Part shown: positions 1 through 7,211 of the stretch, piece after piece
Layout: the number at the start of each line of letters is the position of its first letter
How positions within the stretch are numbered: the first letter of the stretch is position 1
Program-made: the position numbers and the translations under genes
Source of the DNA: Planctomycetota bacterium
GTDB taxonomy: Bacteria > Planctomycetota > UBA1135 > UBA2386
NCBI GenBank assembly: GCA_020425885.1
Contig: JAGQRA010000853.1
Span: 1-18,376, forward strand
Length of the DNA: 18,376 bases
Direction of reading: 5' to 3'
The notes under the pieces: generated by a model
Seen by the model: only the letters and a program-made list of their open reading frames with translations
Database searches by the model: none
Told to the model about the DNA's origin: nothing

Positions 1-1745
1 CGCAGTTCGGGCACCTCGGCGGCCACGGTCAGCTCGACATCGGCGCGGCGCAGGTGCTCGTCGAGGCCTTCGACAACGGCACCGTCGACGGCGAGCCGCA
101 GCAGCTCGAGGCGGACGCCGGCGAGCAGGAAGGCCATGCCGGGCGGCGGCTGCTCACCGTCGGACCAGAGTGCGAGCGTCGCCTGCGCGGTGGCGATCGC
201 CGCCTCGACCTGTCCGGCGGCCAACTGCGACGCGACCAGCCAGCGGCGGGCGTGCGTGCGATGCTGCCGCAGCAAAGCCGGGTCGGCTTCGGGCATGTCA
301 TCGAGCAGACGCAGCGCGTCCTCGAGCAACTCGCCGCCGACGAGACGCCCGCCCGGCAGCAGCGCGAGGCGACCGCTCGAGAAGCGCGTCAGGAACCGGC
401 TGATGGCGTCGAGCGCCCGGTCGCGACTCAGCTCCGCGCTGCGCTTCTCGTTCTCGAGCGCAACCAGCGAACGGCTCTGCTGCCAGGCCAGGACCGCCGG
501 CAGCACGATCGCCATCACGGCGCCGGCCAGCAGCAACGCGGCGGCGATGCGGTGCCGGCCGAGCCATCGCCGGCATCGGATCAGGCGCGGCAGCGCCCGC
601 GCGCGGATGGCGCGACCTTCGAGCACGGCGCCGAGATCGTCGGCGAAGGCCGCCGCGCTGACGTAGCGACGTTCGGCGTCGACCTCCATCGCCGTCGCCA
701 GCACGACCCGCAGCTCGGTGGGAATGGCGCGGTTGTGCGGCCCGGTCGTGATGCCCTGCAGGATCCGCTGGCGCAGCTGCTCGGCATCGTCGGCGACGAA
801 CGGCGGCTCCAGGTCGAGCAGCTGGAACAACGTCGCGCCGAGCGAGTAGACATCGGCGCGTTCGTCCGCGGTGCGACCGCGGAGCTGCTCGGGGGCCATG
901 TAGGCCGGCGAGCCCGGTTCGCCGCCGGTGCGCGTCAGCCGCGGATCGCCGGCGATGCGGGCCAGGCCGAAGTCGAGCAGCAGCGCATGGCCGTCGGGCG
1001 TCAGCATGACGTTCGCCGGTTTGACGTCGCGGTGCACGACGCCGAGCCGGTGGGCGTGCTCGAGCCCATCGGCCGCCTGGCGCACGAGCGCGACGCAGGT
1101 CTGCCAGTAGCCGCCGGCGGCCCAGGTCGACTCGGCGCGATCGCCGCCGTCGTCGTCGCCATCGCCAATGGCAGCGTCATCGTCGATCGCGCGCCGCAGG
1201 TCGAGCCCGGTCAGCGACGCCGGGGCGCGGCCGCGCAGCCGCGCGACGGCGGTCGCGATCGAACAACCGGCGATCCGCTGCATCGCGTACCACGGCATGC
1301 CGTCGTGTTCGCCGGTGGCGACGATCGGCACGATCGCCGGGTGCGACAGCCGGGCGATGGCGTCGATCTCGCGGCGGAAGCGCTCGCGCGTGCCGGCGAA
1401 CGGCAACAGATCGGGACGCACGATCTTGAGCGCGACGGTGCGGCCGAGGCTCTCCTGCTCGGCGAGGAACACGACCCCCATGCCGCCGCCGCCGAGGCGC
1501 TGCAGCAGGCGGAACTCGCCGAACCGTTCGGGCAGATCGGCGTGGGCGTCGCGGGCCAGGAGGCCGGTGCCGCGGAACGCGGCGACCAACTCCTCGACGC
1601 GCGCGCGATGCTCGGCGTGCCCGGCGAGGAACTCCGCGAGCCCTTCGTCACCGCCGCGGTCGAGCGCCTCGAGGGCGCCGGCGACCAGGTCTTCGAGCCA
1701 GGTGGCGCCGGGGTCAGGTGTCGGTTGGGTCGGAGGTCGCGACAT
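1..1745 (-). CDS. Membrane-anchored Ser/Thr protein kinase, 3' end outside window
   Basis: Eukaryotic-like (PknB-type) protein kinase; 581 codons are visible and the C-terminus lies beyond base 1. It starts MSRPPTQPTPDPG at 1745. The first ~76 residues are an acidic helical extension. The glycine loop is LGGGGMGVVF (~84-93) and the ATP-binding lysine is in VALKIV (K107). The catalytic loop HRDVKPANV (D240), DFGLAR (D258) and SPAYMAPEQL (~285) are all intact, so an active kinase is expected. An acidic insert (DDDAAIGDGDDDGG, ~185-200) lies between the hinge and the catalytic loop. One membrane helix (~400-420, AAALLLAGAVMAIVL) follows the kinase domain, and the part beyond it looks alpha-helical and TPR-like. 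This implies a cytoplasmic kinase with a C-terminal domain across the membrane. No good Shine-Dalgarno is seen. It is transcribed divergently from the secreted-protein gene at 1924. The substrate is unknown. Confidence 0.93.
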   Translation of the reverse strand, partial: MSRPPTQPTPDPGATWLEDLVAGALEALDRGGDEGLAEFLAGHAEHRARVEELVAAFRGTGLLARDAHADLPERFGEFRLLQRLGGGGMGVVFLAEQESLGRTVALKIVRPDLLPFAGTRERFRREIDAIARLSHPAIVPIVATGEHDGMPWYAMQRIAGCSIATAVARLRGRAPASLTGLDLRRAIDDDAAIGDGDDDGGDRAESTWAAGGYWQTCVALVRQAADGLEHAHRLGVVHRDVKPANVMLTPDGHALLLDFGLARIAGDPRLTRTGGEPGSPAYMAPEQLRGRTADERADVYSLGATLFQLLDLEPPFVADDAEQLRQRILQGITTGPHNRAIPTELRVVLATAMEVDAERRYVSAAAFADDLGAVLEGRAIRARALPRLIRCRRWLGRHRIAAALLLAGAVMAIVLPAVLAWQQSRSLVALENEKRSAELSRDRALDAISRFLTRFSSGRLALLPGGRLVGGELLEDALRLLDDMPEADPALLRQHRTHARRWLVASQLAAGQVEAAIATAQATLALWSDGEQPPPGMAFLLAGVRLELLRLAVDGAVVEGLDEHLRRADVELTVAAEVPEL

Positions 1746-1770
1746 CGTCGGAAGCGGAGGGGGAACGGAG

Positions 1771-1790
1771 CAGGGGCGCAAGGGCCCCTG
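1771..1790. repeat. Inverted repeat in divergent intergenic region
   Basis: A perfect 7-bp stem (CAGGGGC / GCCCCTG) with a 6-base loop lies 26 bp upstream of the kinase start, within the 178-bp gap (1746-1923) between the two divergent genes. It could be an operator or a 5'-leader hairpin of the kinase mRNA. I see no convincing -35/-10 pair in the rest of this gap. In DNA this GC-rich a 7-bp stem can occur by chance. Confidence 0.3.
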
Positions 1791-1923
1791 TTCCTGCAGG
1801 GAGCGGGCGCGGCGGCGGTCACGCGGATTTCGCGGATCGGGTGTGACAGGGCGCGCCGTCGCCTCCCTTCGGAGCGAAACGGGGCCTCGCCCTGACATTG
1901 CCAACCCCAACCACCCCACAGTC

Positions 1924-4149
1924 ATGATCCCCAGAACGCCTCGCGCCTTCGCGCTCCTCATCCTGCCGTTGACCACGTCCCTGGCGCTGCCGGCGCAGCA
2001 ACCCGCCGCGCCGGCGAGCGCCGTCCATCCCGCCTCCGAATCGCTGCCGGCCACGTTGAGCTGGCCGAGCGACCGCGTGTTCACCGATGTGCCCGCCGAC
2101 GACACCGTGTGGGCGACGGCCGGCGACTGGAAGGCGGCCTTCACCGCCGCCGGGCTCGAGTTCCTGGTGGCGTCCGCTGCCGATGCGGCCGCGGTGCGCG
2201 CCACGTTCGCCCTCGCGACCGTACGCTGCGGCGGCGAGCCGATGCCGACCGCGGCCGCGCGGCCGGTGCTCCGCGGTCAGCGCGTCAGCTACGAGCGCGG
2301 CGTCGTGATCGAGTCGTTCGATCTGCGCGCCGACGGCATCGAGCAGCAATGGCGCTTCGACGCGTTGCCGACCCGCGGCGCGCTCGAACTCGAGATCGCG
2401 GTCGGCGCCGACCTCGCCGTGACGCCGACGAGCGGCGGCCACCTGCTGACGACACCGGCGGCCGGCATCAGCTACGGCAGGGCGACCGCGATCGACGCGC
2501 TCGGCAACCGTGCGGCGCTCGTCACCGAGTGGACCGGGTCGACGCTGCGCATCACCGTGCCGCCGAGCTTCGTCGCCGCGGCAGCGCTGCCGCTCGTCGT
2601 CGATCCGTTGATCGGCACGGTGGGCTCGACCGGCTCGAGCATCAGGGAACTCACCGCCACCGACATCGCCGCGGACGCCACGCTCGGGCAGTACTACGTC
2701 ACCTACGAGCGCGCCTACAGCGCGACCGACCACGACGTCTATCTCGCCTGGTTCGACCAGGCGATGCAGCCGCAGGGGATGCTGGCCATCGACCTGACCA
2801 CCGATACTTGGGTGCGGCCGCGCGTCGCCACGCTCGAGATGCCCGACAGGGGCTGCGTCGTCGCCCAGGTGAGCACCGGCAACCAGTCGCCGTTCACGGT
2901 CCGCGGGCGGCTGTTCGCGGGCGGCGTGCAGACAACGGTGACGGCGCCGTGGACCATCGCCGGCACCGCCGTCGTCGACTGCCTGGCTCCGGACATCGGC
3001 GGCGACGCCGATCCGGTCGGTCCGTCGCGCTTCCTCGTCGCCTACGAGAGCCAGGGCAGCTCGGTCAACAACTCGACGGCCTGGTGCCGCACGTTCGACT
3101 TCAACGGCTACATGCTGTCCTCGCAATCACTGCCGTCGCCGATCGGCTTCGAGCAGGGCATCGCGGTCAGCAAGTCATGCGGCGTGCACGGCAGCGGCAA
3201 CGAAGGCTGGGCGCTCGTCCATCGCCACTACGACTACCAGGCGGTGAACGGCAAGCTCTACGCCTGGTTCGTCGACCGCACCGGCGCCATCCACGATCCG
3301 GTCGGCACCACCGACTACGTCGAGCTGACCGGACTGACGCTCAACCTCGGCAGCGAATGGGACGTCTCGTCACCGACCACCGGCCAGAACGGCCCGACGT
3401 TCCTGGTGGCGGAGACGCGCGTCAACGTGCTCACGTCGCGCGGCGCGATCTTCGGCCACGTCATCGACTACCAGGGCAACATCCTCGCCGCCGACGTTCC
3501 TCTGGCAGTCGGCGGCGATCGCCGCAGCCCATCGGTCGACTGTGACGGCCGTCGCTTCGTGATGGCCAACGAGAATCGCTACACCGGCGGCGACGTCGAC
3601 GTGCAGGTGTCGACGCTCGCCTTCCTCGGCGGCCAGCTGCACCAACAGGACACCGACACCGTCTCGTTCGACCCGACCGCCGACTTCGACCCGACGATCT
3701 GCGCGGTGCCGGTCGCGGGCCTCAACCACTACGGGCTCGCCTGGATCAACCAGACGAACGGCAACTGGACGGTGCGCGCGCGACCCTATCTCGGCGTCGC
3801 CGCCGGCGGCTTCACGGTGCGGGCGACCGGGTGCGGCAACCTCAACACCATCACGCTCGGCGAGCCGCAGATCGGTCATTCGTTCGCCGTCGGCCTGACC
3901 AACGTCACCGGCCTCGCCGGCTTCCTCGCCGGCGCGCCGGTGTCGTGGACGGTGGGGCCGTGCCCGACCTGCCTGCAGGGCGTCAACGGCTCAGCGCTCG
4001 TCACCTCGATGGTGCAGGTGAACGTCCCCGGCGACCCGGGGCTGGTCGGCGTCACGCTGGCGCTGCAGGGTTGGCAGTTCGATCCGGCCGGTGGCCCATG
4101 CCTCGGTCAGGTGTCGCTCGGCGACACGATCGACTTCACCGTGCAGTAG
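1924..4149 (+). CDS. Secreted repeat protein of unknown function with shared C-terminal domain
   Basis: 741 residues. The start at 1924 gives a clear Sec signal peptide (MIPRTPRAFALLILPLTTS, likely cleaved after ALPA near residue 24); the frame stays open far upstream, but that stretch is antisense to the kinase. Residues ~25-235 form a beta-rich N-terminal region ending in VVDPLIGTVG. Then come recurring strand motifs (YYVTYERAYSATDHDVYLAW, RFLVAYESQ, FLVAETRV, RFVMANEN, YGLAWINQ), each followed by a D/G-rich turn. This resembles a family of uncharacterised planctomycete and myxobacterial exported proteins and suggests a beta-propeller-like fold (inference). The last ~110 residues (from GGFTVRATGCGN) contain a CPTC pair and the motif VPGDPGLVGVTLALQG, seen in modified form at the ends of the two following genes. 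No good ribosome site is visible. No enzyme motif was recognised. Confidence 0.85.
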   Translation: MIPRTPRAFALLILPLTTSLALPAQQPAAPASAVHPASESLPATLSWPSDRVFTDVPADDTVWATAGDWKAAFTAAGLEFLVASAADAAAVRATFALATVRCGGEPMPTAAARPVLRGQRVSYERGVVIESFDLRADGIEQQWRFDALPTRGALELEIAVGADLAVTPTSGGHLLTTPAAGISYGRATAIDALGNRAALVTEWTGSTLRITVPPSFVAAAALPLVVDPLIGTVGSTGSSIRELTATDIAADATLGQYYVTYERAYSATDHDVYLAWFDQAMQPQGMLAIDLTTDTWVRPRVATLEMPDRGCVVAQVSTGNQSPFTVRGRLFAGGVQTTVTAPWTIAGTAVVDCLAPDIGGDADPVGPSRFLVAYESQGSSVNNSTAWCRTFDFNGYMLSSQSLPSPIGFEQGIAVSKSCGVHGSGNEGWALVHRHYDYQAVNGKLYAWFVDRTGAIHDPVGTTDYVELTGLTLNLGSEWDVSSPTTGQNGPTFLVAETRVNVLTSRGAIFGHVIDYQGNILAADVPLAVGGDRRSPSVDCDGRRFVMANENRYTGGDVDVQVSTLAFLGGQLHQQDTDTVSFDPTADFDPTICAVPVAGLNHYGLAWINQTNGNWTVRARPYLGVAAGGFTVRATGCGNLNTITLGEPQIGHSFAVGLTNVTGLAGFLAGAPVSWTVGPCPTCLQGVNGSALVTSMVQVNVPGDPGLVGVTLALQGWQFDPAGGPCLGQVSLGDTIDFTVQ

Positions 4150-4156
4150 GTGCGTA

Positions 4157-4202
4157 CGGTGCCGGGACCAAAAACCACCTGTGCGATCTGGTCCCGGCAC
4201 CG
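4157..4202 (+). terminator. Perfect 14-bp hairpin after stop codon, copy 1 of an intergenic repeat
   Basis: CGGTGCCGGGACCA (4157-4170) pairs perfectly with TGGTCCCGGCACCG (4189-4202) around an 18-base loop beginning AAAACCACC. It starts 7 bases after the TAG of the gene ending at 4149, which suits transcription termination or mRNA 3'-end protection, although no T-tract follows. The left side, extended from 4153 to 4178, is repeated exactly at 8597-8622 behind another secreted-protein gene, so it is also a dispersed REP-like element. The rest of this gap, up to the start at 4324, holds little else that I recognise. Confidence 0.6.
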
Positions 4203-4323
4203 GGGATTGACAGTCGGCCCGTCGCCATCGAGGGTTTGCAGCATGGCCCTCCGCCCCGCCTGCCTGCGTTCACCCGCCCCTGATCTCCCGGTCGCCGCGG
4301 CGACTTCTGCAGCAGGAACATCC

Positions 4324-6813
4324 ATGTCTCGACACATGACTCTGTCGATCCCGACCGCCGTCCTGCTCGCCTCATCGGCCCTGGCCCAGCAGCTGGCGTG
4401 GCCGCGGGGCCGCACTCCGAACCCGCTCGTCCCGGAGGACAACTACACCCTGCTGCTGGCGGCAGACCTCGACAACGACGGCGATCAGGACCTCGCCGCC
4501 TGCAACCAGGCCGGGCTGTGGATCCTGCGTCGCACCGGCAAGGTATCGTGGGCACCGGAGCAGCTCGCGTGGACCACGACCCCACAGGTCCAGCCGGGCG
4601 TCAAGGCGGCGGCGTGGGACGACTTCGACCAGGACGGCGACCTCGACCTGTTCGTCGGCTTCCAGCAGTGGCTGCCGGCGCCGATGCCGGCCGGGGTGTT
4701 CCGCAACGACGGCACGAACTTCACCTGGATGGGGCAGATCCCGATGACGCTCTACGGCGGCATGACCGGCGTCGCCAGCGGCGACATCGACGGCGACGGC
4801 TTCGCCGACGTCGTCATCGGCAACGGCGGCGGCACGCAGGTGCGGATCAACGACGGCACCGGCGGCTTCGGCACGATCCCGCTCACGATCTCGACCGGCG
4901 CCAACGCGGTGCCGGCGCTGTTCGACCGCGACGGCGACGGCGACCTGGACCTCGCGATCGCCTCCGACGGCGGACTCGAACTGTTCGACAACACCGGTGG
5001 CAGCCTGGTCGCGACGACCGCCCCGCTGCCGACCACGCTCGGCACGCGCGTCGTCGCCGCCGACCTGGACCAGGACGGCCGCGTCGATCTCGCAGTCGTC
5101 GACGACAGCCGCGTCGACGTCCTGTGGAACGATCCGGCCGGCTGGACGCTCGCCTCCGCCGTGCTCGCAGGGAGCTGGCCTGTACTGCAACTCGCGGTCG
5201 GCGATATCGACATGGACGGCGACGCGGACCTCGTCGCGCGTTTCCGCGACGGCGTCGACTGGTTGCAGAATGGCGGCAGCCGCACGTTCCTGCGGCGGGC
5301 GGGGCTGCGGCACGGGGGTGCTGGCCCGACGGACACGATGGAGGTCGCGAACCTGACCGGCCGCGCGGGAGACGACGTCGTCTGCGGCTGGTTCGATCGG
5401 ACCATGACCGTGCTCTACACGGCGCCGGTGCCGTTCGAGGATCCCATAGCCGACCTGCGCGTGCCGGCGATCCTTGGCGCCCCCCTGGAGCCGGCGGTCG
5501 GCGACGTCGACGGCGACGGCATCGAAGACCTCGTGTTCCCGGGCATGTTCACGGCTGAGCCGCAGGTCGTACGGCGGGACGGGCGCGGCGTCCTGCGGAG
5601 CACGCCGATCCCGGGTGGGAGCAGAACGGCCACACGGGCGTGGCTCTGCGACCTCGATGACGATTCGGATCTGGACCTCGTGTTGGGCGAGGACACCGGC
5701 TTGCCGCTGACGGTGCAGATCCTGACCAACGACGGGGCCGGCGGCTTCACCGTCGCGCAGAACGTGCAGCCACCGTTCTACGCCCAAGAACTCCAGTTCG
5801 GCGACATCGACGCCGACGGCGATATCGACATCCTCAGCGGGCAATCCGGTCAGGTCGACGTGATCGAGAACCGGGGAACCGCCGGGTTCGTGCCGGTCGG
5901 ACCGTACCCGGGCGTCGTGGCGACGAGCGGCGGCGGCTTCCTCCGCGCCGGCGACCTCGACGGCGACGGCGATCTCGACTTCCTGCTCGGTCGCGTAACG
6001 GCCGGCGTGCCGGTGTTCCTCGGCGATGGCACCGGCGGCTACACCATCGGCGGTGTGGTGCCGACATCCTACTACCTCAGCAACGGCGATCTCGTCGACG
6101 TCGACCGCGATGGCGACCTCGACTTCGTCTCGCCGGTGAGGCCTGGCGGGATCCAGGTCTTCCGCAACAGCGGCGCCGGCACGTTCGCCGAGGTGCCCGG
6201 CGCCTTGCCGCCCGGGCCGGTCGGCTTCCGCCAGTATCTCTTCGATCTCGACGGCGACGGCGCGCCGGAGATCTTCGACTTCGCCTACACGCCGAAGCTG
6301 TACCGCAACGACGGCTCGGGAACGTTCACGGACGCGACCGGCAACCTCTTTGCGACGAGCTTCGGCGGCCTGGAGCAGTTCGCCTTCGGCGACTTCGACG
6401 GCGACGGCGACGACGACGTGCTGGTGCGAATCGGCGGCACCTGGCGACGGTTCCAGAATCGCCAGCGTGACGCGTGGAGCCAACAGATCGTGCGCCCGGG
6501 TGGCCAACTGCGCGTGAACTTCGAGGCCACCGCGACGGCGCCCGGCACCGGCACGGCGATCCTGCCGATGGTCTCCTTCTCCCCGGGGCCGCCGCTCGAG
6601 GTCACGGGGCTCGCCGGCAGGTTCCAGCTGCCGACCACGGGCTCGTTCCTCGTCGCGGTGCTCGCCGCGCCGACGAACACGGCGACCTGGTCGGTGGCGA
6701 TCCCACAGCACCCGAGCTTCGTCGGCCTCGGGCTCTTCGTGCAGGGGCTCGTCGTCGGGCCGAACGTCATCCAGGGTTACACCAACCTGGTCTACGAACG
6801 GGTCCTGCCGTAG
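4324..6813 (+). CDS. Exported FG-GAP/VCBS repeat protein with 13 calcium-loop repeats
   Basis: 829 residues. Start chosen at 4324: AGGA at 4314-4317 lies 6 bases upstream, and the N-terminus MSRHMTLSIPTAVLLASSA reads as a signal peptide cleaved around ALAQQ. A second ATG at 4336 would also work. Thirteen copies of a DxDxDGxxDL-type loop run from ~48 to ~700, for example DLDNDGDQDL, DFDQDGDLDL, DIDGDGFADV, DRDGDGDLDL and the last, DFDGDGDDDV. In one (DLDDDSDLDL) serine replaces the usual glycine. Such FG-GAP/VCBS repeats form calcium-binding blades of an integrin-alpha-like propeller in extracellular proteins; 13 repeats would suit one large or two stacked propellers. The final ~100 residues form a separate domain ending near PSFVGLGLFVQGLVVGPN, related to the ends of both flanking secreted proteins. 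Probable role: cell-surface or secreted adhesion or ligand binding. No catalytic motif is seen. Confidence 0.92.
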   Translation: MSRHMTLSIPTAVLLASSALAQQLAWPRGRTPNPLVPEDNYTLLLAADLDNDGDQDLAACNQAGLWILRRTGKVSWAPEQLAWTTTPQVQPGVKAAAWDDFDQDGDLDLFVGFQQWLPAPMPAGVFRNDGTNFTWMGQIPMTLYGGMTGVASGDIDGDGFADVVIGNGGGTQVRINDGTGGFGTIPLTISTGANAVPALFDRDGDGDLDLAIASDGGLELFDNTGGSLVATTAPLPTTLGTRVVAADLDQDGRVDLAVVDDSRVDVLWNDPAGWTLASAVLAGSWPVLQLAVGDIDMDGDADLVARFRDGVDWLQNGGSRTFLRRAGLRHGGAGPTDTMEVANLTGRAGDDVVCGWFDRTMTVLYTAPVPFEDPIADLRVPAILGAPLEPAVGDVDGDGIEDLVFPGMFTAEPQVVRRDGRGVLRSTPIPGGSRTATRAWLCDLDDDSDLDLVLGEDTGLPLTVQILTNDGAGGFTVAQNVQPPFYAQELQFGDIDADGDIDILSGQSGQVDVIENRGTAGFVPVGPYPGVVATSGGGFLRAGDLDGDGDLDFLLGRVTAGVPVFLGDGTGGYTIGGVVPTSYYLSNGDLVDVDRDGDLDFVSPVRPGGIQVFRNSGAGTFAEVPGALPPGPVGFRQYLFDLDGDGAPEIFDFAYTPKLYRNDGSGTFTDATGNLFATSFGGLEQFAFGDFDGDGDDDVLVRIGGTWRRFQNRQRDAWSQQIVRPGGQLRVNFEATATAPGTGTAILPMVSFSPGPPLEVTGLAGRFQLPTTGSFLVAVLAAPTNTATWSVAIPQHPSFVGLGLFVQGLVVGPNVIQGYTNLVYERVLP

Positions 6814-6814
6814 G

Positions 6815-7063
6815 CACGCCGCTCTCGGCATCGGCGCGTTCGCCTGGACGCTGTGGTGGCCCGCGGCGGCGATGCAGAACGCGCGGACACTCGCGCTGTC
6901 GACCGACGAGACCGAGGTCGGCGTTGCCTGCTGGCAGAGCAGTCAATGCACGATCACCGCTGCGCCGACGTTCGTCCGCCTCGACGCCGCGACCGGTCTC
7001 GTGCTCGGCACCGTCAGCATCCCGATGAACTCCAACCACCCCGCCGCGCAGAACCTCCGCAGC
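6815..7063 (+). pseudogene. Possible fragment of a secreted beta-propeller gene
   Basis: Most of the 398-bp gap between two secreted-protein genes (6814-7211) reads as protein-like sequence in one frame starting right after the previous stop: FAWTLWWPAAAMQNARTLAL, then STDETEVGVACWQ, then PTFVRLDAATGLVLGTVSIP. This resembles one to two blades of a WD40/PQQ-like propeller (LALSTD...VACW...RLDAATG). It has no credible start or signal peptide, and beyond ~7063 the frame turns into arginine-rich out-of-frame-style sequence. I read it as the remnant of a deleted paralogue. It may instead be chance coding character in GC-rich DNA. From ~7064 to 7211 I see nothing recognisable. Confidence 0.32.
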
Positions 7064-7211
7064 GTGCCTACCGCTGAGGCGATGCCGCCGGCTGCCGGCG
7101 CCGCAGTTTCCCGCACGACCTCCACACGATCTTGGCATGATGCGCGCCCGGGCCGGAGTCCGTTGGCCATTCGCGCGCGCCACGGCTCCCGTGCCGTGCT
7201 GAGCAACTGCC

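Noticed and set aside
54..1895. Long plus-strand open frame of ~613 codons opposite the kinase
   Set aside because: Its Arg/Gln/Gly-rich composition is typical of antisense frames in GC-rich DNA. The minus strand holds an unmistakable kinase with all catalytic motifs.
1168..1923. 252-codon N-terminal extension of the secreted protein gene starting at 1924
   Set aside because: It would overlap the kinase on the other strand, is Arg/Ser-rich, and would bury a clear signal peptide that starts at 1924.
4207..4235. TTGACA at 4207-4212 as a -35 box for the FG-GAP gene
   Set aside because: No TATAAT-like box at 16-19 bases spacing (GAGGGT/GGGTTT only), so it is not called as a promoter.
4372..6831. 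Long open frame (about 819 codons) on the minus strand opposite the FG-GAP gene
   Set aside because: It is the mirror of the repeated Asp/Gly codons of the real gene: its translation is a monotonous EVAVAVEV pattern with no start signal, no signal peptide and no known domain.
7137..7205. Small frame ATGATGCGCGCC... ending just before the kelch gene, as a leader peptide
   Set aside because: Only 21 codons, no ribosome site, and composition typical of random GC-rich sequence.
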